A stretch of DNA of 64,000 bases from Sordaria brevicollis. Its lineage: Eukaryota > Ascomycota > Sordariomycetes > Sordariales > Sordariaceae. A program made the position numbers and the translations under genes. Under the pieces are notes generated by a model that saw nothing but the letters and a program-made list of their open reading frames with translations, was not told the DNA's origin and made no database searches. The stretch covers positions 2,232,001 through 2,296,000 of the forward strand of contig JAUTDP010000011.1 in assembly GCA_033439795.1 (NCBI GenBank), in the 5' to 3' direction. This document shows, piece after piece, positions 20,913-34,300 of this stretch. How positions within the stretch are numbered: the first letter of the stretch is position 1; each line of letters starts with the position of its first letter.

Positions 20913-23900
20913 GGAGCACCGAGAAATCTAGATGATTTGGTGGATGGTTGGACTTGCAGAGCAAAAATGGGAGCTCTTGTGCAGCCAGAAAAGGACCAGA
21001 TATCGGGAAGCGTCGCTCACTCCATTCGGTCGGAAGTGACTTGACGACCGAAGAAGACGGTTATATAACAGGCCGTTTGCCTTGGTGAAGGGGGGGAGCA
21101 GCAATGTTTTGGAGTGCGCGGTTGCCCGACACCCGTACAATGCACGTAACCTTTTGGCTCCGTTGCCGGCCTAGTAAGCCAATTGCGGCAGGACAGATCG
21201 GGAAGCGGCAGGTCTCGAAGTCGTCGACTCGTTCTGGAGACAAGGCGTGCCGCCGTAGGACGTGAGAGTGGCCGGACTACTGGGACCTTGCTGGGACACT
21301 GAGCACCGCGGTGGGCTAGAAGTCACGTAGAAAGCTGCGGGTAACCGGGTACCGGACCAAGATCGTAAGCCCAGGAAGCACGATTAATCTGCGACTGGGT
21401 CTAGAGGTTGAGTGCGGAGGCAGCAGGATCGTAAACCTGTCTGTCTCTTAAACGTCTGTATGTTTAAGCCAACAACACGAGATGCTAGGCAACACAGCAG
21501 ACGCCCAATAAACTGAGATCCCACACTCGATGATAACCCTGTCCTTGTCGGTGTTTGGGCGGCAGTGGTAAGTCGGCGCGGTAGTGGTGAATGTCGTCGA
21601 TGAAGTGAGTTCGTCGTCGTCCAAGTGATTTATCCTTCCCACAAACAAAGTTGACAATGAAGTGAAATCCAACTGATAATTCCCAAGTGACGTCTCGCAG
21701 GTGTCGCAATCGGAAAATGGTCTGAGCGATAATCGAAAGATGGTGGTGATTCGAATCTAACGACTGAATAAATGAGTGCGAGGATGAAGGCGAGGCGACC
21801 AAAGGAAGGTGGTGGTTGTTCTTGTTGTTGATGTTGTGTCGTGGTATGTATGAGCGGTGGTATGTAAGTAGTGGTAGGTAGGTAGTGGTTGGTTAGCTGT
21901 AGTTGCTAGTGGACAGCAGCAAGCAGCAGCAGGCGCCTCAGTACACAAAAGCAAGGTGCAGGTGCAGGTGCCGGTGCAGAATGCAGAAGCCTGGTGAAGG
22001 TGTACGACAGAAGGGCGACAGGATGGAATGTAAAGTCAAATGGTATTGAGTGTTGACTCGGATTGCAGGTCGGTGAATGGCCGGTGGAGTTCGATCCAGT
22101 GAGGTGACTGAGACGGATGTTGACGATGATGCGGCTTTGCGAGACAAAGTGACAGTGGTCAAGACAAGAGCCAAGGTTTCGGTTCGCCGGTAAGGTGGTT
22201 GCGCGCGAAAGGACTGAAGACTGTTTTTAAAAAGGGAGGGTGGGATGTGGTCTGTACAAAAAGGGAAACCGAAGGGAACCTAGAGGAAAGGGCCAAGGGC
22301 CAGGAACCGTGGTTGGGGCCAGCCGACGAATGACGACCGAGTCTCGTGTTGGTGGGTGTGGTGGCCTTGGTGGTGCCCTTGGGGGGTGCTGCTAGCCCGC
22401 CCGTGGTCCGCCGTGGTCCCAGAAGAATGGAAGCTGGAAGCCGCAGGACCCAAAAGTTCCCGCGATGGCAAAAACGGGGCGCTGGGCGCTCACTGGCGCT
22501 TCCCACACAGCCAGTACAGCCCGGGATGGCTCCCTGTCGAGACTGTCCTTTTCCCTGTGTGCAAACAAAGGGCCACCCGAGAAGCGGCGGTCCCAGGGAC
22601 AGAGCCAGTGTTCAGCCAGTGTGCAAGTGCCAGATCCCAGCGTTCTGGTGCGAGGCGCGGCGGGATGACCGTTCGGCGTCGGGCGGTTCCCCCTTCTGTT
22701 CACTGAAGTTGTGGGCTGTTTTAGCGGCTCATGTCCTCAAAGTGAAGTCAATTCCATGCCACGGAAAGTGGAGGGCGGGCTTGTTTAGCAACAACAAAGA
22801 ACTCTTTTACAGGATACACACAAGAGATAAATCCGAGATTGGATCAAGCAAGATTGACAAGATCCGGCTTCGACATTTGCTCATGAAATTGTATAAATGG
22901 AAATTGGATTGAATGGAGTGAAAGACCTTTCATGAATCTACGAGATCAACTTGCCCAGGGTGCCTTCCAGGGTGCCAGAGTGCCTCTTTCCCTCTTGTGC
23001 CTGCGCTTGCAGCAATTGCAGTGAGCGACACGGAAATGCACAGGAAAAGGGAGGAGCCTCTTGGCCTCTGGTCGGCAAGCCAAGAGCCACTAGCAGTCTG
23101 CCAAGAGGGACATGGACTCCATGCAGCGCAGCAAGTGGCAGCAACGACACCACGGTCGACCACGGTCCCAGCAAGTGACCAGTGGATTGACCAGCACCCT
23201 GGACGTGCCTTCTTGGAGATGTGGGTGCGGCACGACAAGACGACAAGGGCCGTGACAAGATGCAATTCGCTGCTTCCCTCTCTACCCTCTCACTATCTGC
23301 CCAGCCAAACCAGCTTCTCGCACCATTCCCTGTGGGTTCACACACGGCTTCAGACTGGTTGCCAGTCTGCAACCCCGGCCTCCCCTGCGAAAACCCTGCC
23401 GCCTCCCGTCAAGGGATTCGACCAGTTAAAAGGCAAGGAGAAAGGCGGCTCGAAGGGTTGCGGGTTGAAGAGGCGTCAATGGGCGTCATGGTGGGCGACT
23501 TTTGGAACAGTCAACTTTTACCGACGACGTCGACAGAGGGACGGGACATGGACATTGGAGACATGATCAGTCAAAACTCAAAATGATGGTCTGGGGTCAC
23601 TCGTGGAAGGAATGTCATGGTCACTGATAAGAAACGGCTCCTCCTCTTCCTCCTCCATCTCCACCGTCTACCCCGTCTTCGGCCGTCACGCAATTCCCCA
23701 TTTTTTTGTGTGTACTCGCTTGAGTGATTGACCCTTTTTGAGGGTTCTCTCTCAAGTTGCTGACCACGAGGCAACCGTTTTTGTGTCGGTCTTGTCACTC
23801 TGACTAATCGCTAGCCGGCTGGAGCGGGGACTGGATCAATTAGCATTGGATTGGCGAGAGAATGGCAAAGGACTGGGGGATCAGACACACATCTCACCGT

Positions 23901-26900
23901 TGAAACGGACAAGATGAGAGGCACGAGGTTGTCTGGCTGGCTGGTAGACTACAGGCTGGCTGCACGCGGACGAGTGTGAGAACGCCAACGGCAGGAAGGG
24001 TGGGGCAGATGCATTGCGGCCTAGAAGCCTTCTGGAAGCCTTCTCCTTTCGGAACGACCTCTGAAGAAGCAGACGACATCGGACCAACCAGAGAACCTTA
24101 ACGGCTCGACTCCACCGGCCCCACTAGTGTATTGGTGGGGTCCTTCGCACCCGCTCCACTTTGGATGAGACGATGCTGATTGGGTTGGCGTCACACTGAC
24201 ACCCGACTCTGTCTCTCGCTCTCTTGCACTCACCGCAGTGTGTTCCGACTCTGTCAGTCCCTTTTGTCAAAATTGACGGTCACTTGGCTGTCCCCAGTCT
24301 CCAAGAGCCACCAACCAGGAAGCCAAGCGACGCCGTCCACAGTCGGTCTCCAGACCATTGCGCTACCAAGACGCTACAAGACGAGCAAAACCACCATCGT
24401 CACCACTTGTCAAGCCGTGATCCGGCTCTGGTGGTGGTGGTGGTGATGGTGGTGATGTCTGCGCTCCTCTCCCACTCACTGGCCACACTGGACGCCCTTC
24501 GATACAACGCAACCACGGCAAACCCAAAAAAAAACAAAACCACAAATGGGAGAGCGGGATGGTAGGATGGAAGGCCCTTGGAAGCACTTTGGAAACATCC
24601 GAGTTACGTCGCTACCAAATACCACTTGCCACGCTTGTTGCCTCATCCGTCTCTTTCCATTCGCCAGCCACCACGTATGTACCACTTCTTGTCCGTTGTA
24701 CCGTTGTCCGGAGCCGATATGACTGCCACCTGGTCTTACACACACATTCGACACACTTTTGCCTGTCTCTAACACAGCAGGATATGCGATATGCACATGT
24801 ACCTCAGGTTTCGGTTTTGGATTGGGCTTGGGTTATATTGAAAACGAGGTGTCACAACTCCGATCGTGTGCTGCCCTTGTGTAGCACGAGGTGAAGGCGT
24901 GGATTTTGATTCCTTCCCACCCCGTTCCAGCAGCCAGTACAGTACAACCTACCCAGACCTCACCAAACCGCAAACTGTGAATTTCCATTTTCCCCCCTTG
25001 TCAATGTCATTGCTATTGTCAACAATAACCAAAAAGACGCCATTCCCAAATCTAACGACCTGGTGGCTTTTGTAGTGGTCGCCGTTCAATAATACGTATG
25101 GCATGGCTGAGTGTGAAATACCCTACCGTTACTATACCTAATTCCCTATCTCCGATGCCCGGTCTTACAGTCTTTCCCCCAAGCCAAAAGGCTCCAAAAG
25201 GGCTCCATTCATATCCGCCCCATGAACAGCTGACGACGCCGAATCGGCGGCGGGCTGAACAAGAGACGTGACAAGGCAGGGAGGCTACGAGCCAGCGAGA
25301 AAAGGGAAATCTCTGTGAAGATCGATTTTTTGCTGTCTTGCGTTGTTGTATCAAAATGTGTCCACCGACGGACGACCTTTCTCCACATTGCTGGATGGTG
25401 TTGATGGGTTTTGTGGTGCCTCAGCCTCGACTCGTCTGGTCTTGGCAAAACTCCATCACGGACTTCAATATCAGACCGAAACAACCCCATCTGTCTGTCT
25501 TGTCGTCTCGGAGACCGTTAGATGTTGTAAGAAGAAGTGGCATCTTCTCGGCTATAGGGCTCCGTATTGTTTACCTAATTGCCGACTAGATTTCCAACTA
25601 GACGATGACTCTTTGTCTTGTCCTCCTCGTGTTTCGTTAACGATAACATCCAGGATGATTCACCGTTAGATAGACAGACGCATTAACAAAAATGGGTCAA
25701 AGCGAATAAAAGAGAGCAGCAGCGGCCCGCGTTCGACGATCGAGAGGTTCTCACCACTGACATGAGGTGGAAGGAGGAGAACCCTGATGAACTCCTGCCC
25801 GAACTGGCCGAGGAGATCTCAGGGTTTTGCCCGGTTCTTACGGTTGCGGTTGCGGGAAAACGAAGATCGCTACCAGGGCTCCTAGTAGAAAGGGACCACA
25901 TCAGGCCAACTTTTTTGCAACTTCATGCCAACAATTTCGAAACCTCATGATGTTCCCTCCTCGCCAATCCCCAGGGAGCAAGCTGTGGAGAAGAATAAAG
26001 TTTTGGCGTCCGCCCGTCGTCTGGCCTCCTAGCGCCGAAAACAGAGTGAAGATCACAAAGTGAGGGAGGGGAGAAGTGCACATGGACCACCACATGGGCC
26101 GACAGACGAGACATCAGACGAGCGTTTTGGAGTTTCGTCACGGTCCGTCTTTTTTTTTTGCTCGTGCTCTGCTCGAACGAACGAACCAAAAGGCCAAGCC
26201 AAGGGAACTGATACTCCACGTTCATGGGTCGATGACATGAATCGTGTCCTTCTTCCCGGCTGACGGCTCCTCAGGCTGGGCTTGTCGTCGGCCTCATCGC
26301 TTGGACAAGGCTTGTCACGGCAACAAGGCAACGTCGTCTTGGTTTTCCGCGCGCGGCGGCAATCATTGAAAAAGGCGGAAGCTGGGCATTCGCTGCCTGA
26401 AAACATTTTGTCGAATCAATGCATCAGATATCGGATATCGGCTACTCAGCCCAGCCTTGCCCAGCCTGACAAGTCTGACAAGTCTGACAAGCCTCGAACC
26501 AAGCATCCGGTTCTCACCGAGAGTTTGGAGCCTGAACTGAACTGAATTCGGGTGTCTCTCCTTTTTTGTTTAGCCGCCTTGTCCATGCTAAGTATTGTTG
26601 CCCGTTGTACACATCCACCACGAAATAGCCGCTTGTGCACTTCAACAAACATTCGTACCGTACGGCAGGTATGAAAGTGGAAAGCTAGAAAACAAAGTTT
26701 GGTTTTCCTTCCCTGTGGTAACCGCGCTCCCGTGCTGTGACGTTGTGTCAGCGGTCGGCAGTCGGGCAGTTTTAAGTCCCTATTTCTCGCTTGTTGACCG
26801 CCAATAGAGTTGAATAAAACACACCTCCCAAGTCTCCCAAGACAATCCAGGGACCTTTAAACCTCGGAGAGCCTTGCATGAAAGAGGCAAACAACTCGTT

Positions 26901-27166
26901 ACCGTCCTCCGGCAGCCTTTTTCCACATCGAGAGCTTCACCGAGCCGTCAGCCGAGATGATGGTGTGTAAAAGGTTTCTCAACGGTTGGGGTTACTGTGT
27001 GCCCTTTGTCTCTACTCGAGAGGTGTCCGCCCTAAAGACATAGTCACACCGCTTGGTGAAACTCCAGCCGCTATCAAGGTTCTTAAAATCATAGTCGCAC
27101 TGGACGCCTTTGAGCACTAGTTCCTAAAAACATAGAGCAACTTATAGCGGACGGAAAGTGGACATG
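20913..27166. other. Long non-coding stretch upstream of the RGS gene
   Basis: About 6.2 kb with no supported gene. Many open frames under 200 codons exist, but none shows a domain, plausible introns or consistent codon bias. It may include the long promoter and leader of the RGS gene. Simple repeats occur near 24430 (GGT-rich) and at 26466-26492. Base composition is ordinary until about 27.3 kb. Confidence 0.5.
26466..26492 (+). repeat. 9-bp tandem repeat (CTGACAAGT), three copies
   Basis: Three adjacent copies of CTGACAAGT, the last ending in C. It is a simple repeat in non-coding DNA. Confidence 0.9.
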
Positions 27167-30100
27167 AGAGCCTGATCGGTATCCCACCGCTGGTCTTTTA
27201 GAAGGTCCAGCGGTAGAGATTTCGTGACTTTCTAGCGCAGTCTCCACTATAGAGCGATATAACCGTACCGTATAACGACCCCATTCATACTCTCCACCAA
27301 TAAAGCTAACCTTCTTTATTTTAACATCGCCAAGTCCGATTCACCGCCTTCGTAAGGGGTAATGCCCTATCTTAATAAATTATACCAAATATTGAATAAT
27401 ATTTTTTATATATATTTTATAACTATAGCAATATTACCTATTACGATATTTACAACTATAGCGATAGAAGAAGGCATCGCCGATTTAATTATAGTAGTAG
27501 TTAACCGGGAAGGACCGTATAGTAATAATAAAGACTAGCTCCCTAATTCTAGTAATAAAACTACCGACGATAATTTCCAATTACTAAATAATTTCGATAA
27601 TTAGCCGGTTAATAATATTACGATTATAAACCCTATTTCCTTTACTATATCCTTTTATAAGGAGGAAGAATTATTAAGTACGCCCATTATTAATATTACC
27701 TCCTTAAACCCTATATTTTAGCGCGCTAATCTTTTTAATAACGGTATTACCGTATTATCTTCGAATATTATAATAATCTTTACTACTATTAATAGTTAAA
27801 ATTAATTTCCTATAGCTATTTCTATTCCTAAGGGTAAGGGTAAGCGGCTAATATTTCCTTTTAATACCTAATTTCCTATAATTAAAAAGAAACGTATTAA
27901 TTATATTAAGGAAATAATTATATAATTTATATTCTAATTCTTATATTATAAAAATAATAATATATTTATAAATATTAAGCGTAAAATATACGGCCTAATT
28001 TGGGAGTAAGTAAGGGCTAGGGTAAAGGAGACTTACCCTCGCTTTATTTAGAAGGTTATTATTATTTCTAATAAATTTAATATAAAAAGGAAGAGATTTT
28101 AATAATTTAAAACCCTTATAGAATATTCGGGGGTAGGCTTCGATTATAGTACGATAATACCCATCGTTAATAATAACGTTTAAGACCGTTTCTTTAATAT
28201 ATATAGCACCCCGAATAATAACGTTAAATAATTTCGTATATTAAATTTAAGGGATAAGGAATTGTACGAAATTATTTTCTTTCGCGAAAAAGGATCGGGT
28301 CTAAATATCGCGGAATTATTAAAAACGTAAAAGAATCGGGAGAATTTAATATTTATTACCGGGGATAATTAATTTTTTGAAATTTATAAAGATAATAAAA
28401 AGGAAAATAAAAATAGAAATAGAAATAAAAAGAATAAAGAAAACGAATTTACCGGGTTATCTACTAAGAAAATAACCGCTACTTAATATTACCGTTTAAT
28501 TACTAACCCGGATAAAATTTTTATTTCCTCTTTATTTATTCCCTTAATCGAAATCCCGCCCTATATCTAATCCCTTTATAATTATTATATTTAATTTATT
28601 CCTCAAATTCGTCGATAAAAAATAAAGGGGATTAACGTTATTAGGGAATCTATAGTCGCCGCCGCGATTATATTCGTAAGAGTCCTAAGCGCGGCTAATT
28701 TATCCGTAGCGGTTAAAGACCTCTAATTAATATTTAAAGACCGTTTAAAACCTAGTAATATTATTAAATATATTAGAAAGTTAATAAAGGAGCCGTTAAT
28801 TGCGGGGATATAATTAAATCTCGATAATACAATTAAGGAGATTTACGTTGAAGAGTAGATTACGTAGAGTAGGAGGGTAGAAGAGGGAATTTTAGTAAAT
28901 AAATCGAAAAAAAAACAGTAAAATAAAAAATTTAAAAAAAAAGGTTTTATTATTGGATTTTTACCCTTAACGGGAGCTATCCTTATTTTTATATATAAAT
29001 TCAATATGGCATTTTTTCATTTTTTTCATTTTTTTTCAAATAATTAAATAAATTTTCAGAATAATAAGGTATACCCTTCTAAATTTCCCCACCTCTCTCC
29101 ATCTCCCTCTACTTTATTCTATTAATAATTCTATTAACAACTCTATTAATAACTCCATTAATAACTCCATTAATAACCTTATCGCCATTATCCTTAACTA
29201 GCCTTCCATACCACCCAATTATTATATATCAAACTAGCAACCTCATAGCGCACCATATTAGGATACTTCCCCGCCAACCCCGCCGCCCTTTCCTTTACCC
29301 AATTTATTAATGCGCGTTCCTCCGACGTAAATACTATTTCGACGGACGTATATTTTAATATAAAATTATAGAAACTAGTAATAATATAAACGATCAAAAT
29401 TTATTTATATATCGTATACTCGAGCGGGGCAATACGTATAATACGCCACCTTCTTTTCAAATAGCTAAAGACCTATTCGACGATAATACGAATACGAATA
29501 TAATGTAAATTATATAATTCTTTAACGGTCTTTAGAAATACGTTTATATTTCTTTAATTTTTAAAATAGTATTTAACCGCTAGGAAAAGAATAATTATAC
29601 TTTACCGAATATTAAATCCGGTATTAACGACGTAATACCTATCCTTTTTTATTTTAAAAAACCGGCCAAACGTATATACTACGAACGATGTATCGTTTAT
29701 CGAACCCTCCGTACCGGCTAATACGTAATAAAAGGAATAGTCGAAGTTAATTATAATAAAAATGTTCTAAATTATTACTCCTTTACGGTTACGCTAATAA
29801 AATTAATAATCTTTCTTAATAAATATAATAACGTAAATACTATTGATAATACTAATATAATTATTAAAGGCGTTAAGTTTAGGATCCAATTCGATTTTAG
29901 AATTTAGAAAATTAAGTTCTAATAAGCGGATAAATACCTAATAAAGCCTTATAAGGCGGGGTAAGAGATTATTAAAGATTTTTAATATAAAATTTTAATT
30001 AATTCTAAAAAAGTATAAAATAGTACGCTAATTAAGTGCGTAAACAAATATATACAATATTACTATAACCTTCTATTTAATAAACTAATATTTAATAAGG

Positions 30101-30791
30101 AGGAAATTAATATTAGTACGTAACTAGTCGTATAATGCAATAAATACGGTTTTATCTATTCAAAATAAATTATAAAATTAACGGTCTAAATTATATAATA
30201 TAGTACGTACAACCTCCTTTACTTCTAGCGGTCTATTATTACTATAAACTAGAGATAGGTCTTTATATATAAAGATTTGTAGTATAAAAGTAACCGCGAA
30301 GGTAAATACTATACGGTTAATTCTCCTTAAGTCTATAACGTTATTATTTTTAATTTAAGAAATTAATTTATATAATAAATATAGCGTTTTATAATTTACG
30401 ATATTAAAATTACAAAGTCGAAGACTAAAGTATATCCCCCGTAGCAAAGTTATATTTCGTTAATATAATCAAATTTAGCGCCCATACCGCTACTCTCGAA
30501 CGAAAAATCTATTTTTCGCCAGCGGTATAAAAACGGCAGAAAATAGGGATTAGAATACCTCCAGCGGTATAGAATTTGGGCATCTTTCCCCAATCAGGTA
30601 GGTATAAATAGCCTTACTAGTAGGTACTTGCTCGACTAGGGTGAATAGCGGTATAGATATTTAGCTATACCCACCTAGTGCCAAATTTGGTTTAGCGAAT
30701 TAGAAAAAATAAAAAACCCCTGTCAATCTGTACCGCTGTACCCTCTTACCGCTGCAGGAAGCGAGCAGCGGTGGGATACCGATCAGGCTCT
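27167..30791. mobile_element. RIP-mutated DNA transposon relic with 26-bp terminal inverted repeats
   Basis: A perfect 26-bp inverted repeat bounds 3.6 kb (27167-27192 and 30766-30791). The core, roughly 27360-30480, is extremely AT-rich and almost free of CpA and TpG while CpG survives. That is the mark of repeat-induced point mutation on both strands. Subterminal copies of an AGCGGTA-like motif occur near both ends (for example CCAGCGGTAG at 27208 and several CAGCGGTAT near 30520-30580), as in cut-and-paste elements. No intact transposase frame remains; the longest open frame is 67 codons. No clear target-site duplication is seen. The superfamily (hAT- or Mutator-like?) is undetermined. Confidence 0.72.
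29119..29178 (+). repeat. 12-bp tandem repeat inside the RIP block
   Basis: Five head-to-tail 12-bp units of the form CTATTAATAACT with small differences. They lie inside the transposon relic and probably decayed with it. Confidence 0.85.
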
Positions 30792-30952
30792 GAACGACGG
30801 ACAAAGTGACAACTTGGGAATGGCATCAAATCCACACCAAGAAAGGGAAAATCAAGAATACACAAGTTCCCAACTCCGCCCTTGGTAAATCTTGGTAAAG
30901 GGGTAGCATAGCCGGATATAACCGACCGCCGACTACCGCCAAAGATTACCAA

Positions 30953-31344
30953 GGGCGCGTTCGTTTTCTAGTAAATGGTTCAGTAAATGGCTTTCAGTAA
31001 ATCTGGGCGGATATGGCCCGTGGGAGGTACTTGGTATTTTTCCGGTATTTTTCGCCCGAAAGTCACTCCTTCGTTGTATCCTATAACAATTTCCCTCGAT
31101 TTCCAGGCTCTCGTTGGCTCAGTAAATGGTATGGCGAACGGCTTACTCCACTCCATGGGATGCGCGCCTTATGGTTGGCTAGAAATTGTCTTGGCGGATG
31201 AAATTTACTGACGACCGTTTCCAGACCTCCAGAGGTCTGGAAACGCATTCTCGTAAAAGAGCTTTGACTACTTTTCTCAACCTTTGTACTTTCCAATTGC
31301 CAAGACCATTTACTGAAGCCATTTACGGCGTGCCGAACGCGCCC
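30953..31344. mobile_element. MITE-like element with GGGCGCGTTCG ends
   Basis: The ends are inverted copies: GGGCGCGTTCG at 30953 and its complement at 31334-31344. Inside each end lie inverted copies of an AGTAAATGG-containing segment (two tandem copies on the left, CCATTTAC repeats on the right). The 392-bp body has no coding capacity and a central 30-nt palindrome at 31216-31245. CCAA occurs on both sides of the element and may be a target duplication, but the exact boundary is ambiguous by one base. The body has normal base composition, unlike the RIP block 160 bp away. Confidence 0.7.
31216..31245. repeat. Perfect palindrome in the centre of the MITE-like element
   Basis: Arms of 14 nt around a 2-nt centre (CGTTTCCAGACCTC and its complement). 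It could extrude as a cruciform. Confidence 0.95.
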
Positions 31345-34300
31345 CAATATGGTTCTCTCACATACAAAAGTGTCCAGAGGAGGAAAATTTTATTTCCAAG
31401 GTAACGGCAACCACACCAGCGGAAGCGAGGAGCAAAACAAACAAAAAAAACTCCGACCAACAGTCCGTCACCCCTCCTTTTGCCCTTCTTGTGAGCCGCG
31501 GCGACGGACTTCGCGACTTCGCGAACAGAAGAAAAGCATGCCACCAATGCACATGGAGATAGCGCTTGCTGTACTGTAGACTTCCGTGCCGCCGTAGTCG
31601 CCCTTCTAGAAGCATCACCAAAAGTTCACTATGTAACAGATGTGCCAAGCTGCTCACGAGACTGGTTCGTCTTCAGCTGAACGAATTAGAACGACTGTAT
31701 CCCCCAGGCAGTGTAAGCCGCCCGCGGTAGAGGTTAGGGTTAGCGGTTAGGGTTAGTTCCGGGGGTGCAGGGGGCCGGCGAGAGGCCCCCGCGTGTGAAT
31801 GAGAATTTGGCTCATCGAAAAAGAGTGTTTTGAGCCTTCGTTGTCGACGTTGAAAGTGATGACTTTCATTCGTGACTTTGGTGATGATTGCGACAGGTAC
31901 TACGAGCGCCGACCTTGGCGGTTCAGCAGGGTGGGCCACGCTAAGGCCACCGGATTTGGATGGCGGGAGACAGTCGTTTAAACAGGAGGTACAGTCGTTT
32001 TAATGGGCTCGGAGCTGAAAAGGCCCTAAAAAGAGTCTAAAAGCTTCGCTATGTCCGATGGAAAAAAAAAACTTGCAAGAACATCAAGCCACATTTTGTC
32101 ATGTCAACAAAAATTATGTGCCAACAAGACAGAAAAACTTTGTTGGCGCTTACACCCGAAGAAGTGAAAACTTTTTCATACGGCATCAATTTGTTTTGCT
32201 TTGTGACTGGCACACCGGCAAGTGAGATACGAAATTGGGAGGCGAATTTTACGTCTCACTTTTTTGAACGTCAAAGGAAAGTAGTCCCGAAGTGGACGCC
32301 TGCCACTGTACCTTCCGGTGGGTGTGTAAGCGCCGGCCGTCATCGTTGACCGGGCAGGCAAGGAGACCAAAGACCAAAAACCAAAAACAGAATCTACGAC
32401 ATACAGGCCGTACCTACATATACACTACGGGCGAATTGACAAGACAGTCTCAGTGATAGGTTTATGTGTCAAGATCAGGCACATTCCCTGAATCAAGTTG
32501 AATGTGGGAGATAAAATGGATGGTTGGGAGACTTCCGGGACCAGAGAAACAGACGTCTGAACGCTGTGCAACGCCAACACCATCAAAGTCAATGCCAAAT
32601 GCCAATGGGACAGGATCACGGCAGGCAAGGCAGGATCATCATCGTCCCGGGACTCTCGATGAGGTGGTGAGGAAAGATGAGATCTGTTTCTGCGGTTCCA
32701 GGTCCAGGATTCAGTGTGCCTGCCACTGAGCATAAGCTCAATGTCCGTCAACATGATCTCGTCTTGATGAGTGGTCATCCCGTGAGATTCACATTCTTGG
32801 TGTCTCTGCCCTAGCAAGCCTCGCCATGTTTAGCAATTAAGAAACATGCATCGCTGTTATTGCTCCGCCTACAACGTGCAGGTATCAGGTGGTATGCACT
32901 AACAGCCAGGCAGGGGCCACTAACACTACATCCACTTTCCCATCCAAGGCACTTACAAGTATACAACCTTCCAATATAGGGATCCATCAATATCACCAAA
33001 TCACATATGACAAGGCAAAATCTGACCGAACGAACCGACCGTTTGAAAATCACAAATCGAGATTGCCTTGCTTTTTTCCATTCTTTCTTCCAATGGGCCA
33101 TCCAATCTGCAAATCTTCGCTCGAAATCAAATCGTACAACATCTTGAATTGACCAATTACATGCTACCATCCAATGCAACACCAGCACACGGCAACCGAC
33201 ATCCTTCTAGAATTTCCACCACCGTCACATCTTACGTTTTTTCCCCCTTCCACTTCCACTGTCTGCCCCTCCACCACCACAAACTTCCCGTCCCTGCTGC
33301 CGCCGTCGTGTGTGTCATCATCGGACATCTTTTCCATCCATCCAATCCATTCGACACCCAGGAGAAAAAAAGGAGGGGGCAAAAGAGGAAGACAGAAAAG
33401 GGAGGGTAACACAGCGGGAGATCCGCAGCAGACTGTTTACTCGTTGCACGGAACACTACACAGAGACGGCACACGCAGAAACCTTCAAGCGAGCAACAAT
33501 CACCAGTCATTTTACGTGTGACAAAAAGCACACACCTTGGTATCACGGCCCCATCTACACTAGGTTTTTGTCCTTCCCCTGTAAAAAAAAAAGAAGTTGT
33601 GTTACTGTATCACTGTGATGCACTTGCTGGAGAAAGAAAGTGTTTCACCGCAGCAGTGTAGCACGCATACACACCACTGGTATAGCACTGCAGCGAGGTG
33701 AGGTGAGATGAGGTGACTGGAATTTCGAAAGACGGGAGGAGGCGACCGACTGACCGACCGGTAGAAAGGTCAAGTTGTAAAAGGATCGTACGAGATGGAA
33801 GCAATATGGAATCGTTTAACGGGTGATTGTTTTCCTTCTTCTTGTGCGTGGCTTGTTCACCTAACGGTTCTGCCCGCCGGTGAGCCTCCAGCTGGGAAAT
33901 GGTTGCGTTCATCACTGTGTTTATGGATGAATGGAAGACGTTCATGAAAAGTTTTGCCTGGCAAACTGCCTAGCTTGAAGCCGCCAACTGCACATGTACA
34001 AGTACCCGAACGGCCATCCAATCTGCCACGAGGCAGACACGCCTCGATTCTTACACGTGTAAATAGATAGACACCAGATGAGATGAACAAGATTTGGAAA
34101 TCTGGAACAAAAAAACACACCAGGGACGGGCGGCTGGAGCGTGGCACATGGCTGCGAAGCTAGCTATGCACCAACAACGCTACGATACCGTGCCGTCCAC
34201 CACGCCGTCCGAACTCCGAACCCGAACCATGTTTTCCTACGTCTGTCTGTTGGTACCGCTTACGAGTTGTGAATGCCCGCTTAGTTATCACCACAAAGAA

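Noticed and set aside
22346..22912. 188-codon open frame on the plus strand
   Set aside because: Unusual composition, overlapping frames on both strands, no domain and no splice signals.
29194..29397. 67-codon open frame in the RIP block as a transposase relic
   Set aside because: It is the longest frame there, but too short and mutated to assign to any transposase family.
27167..30791. CRISPR, prophage or bacterial features
   Set aside because: The window is fungal nuclear DNA with spliceosomal introns; no regular repeat-spacer array or phage genes are present.
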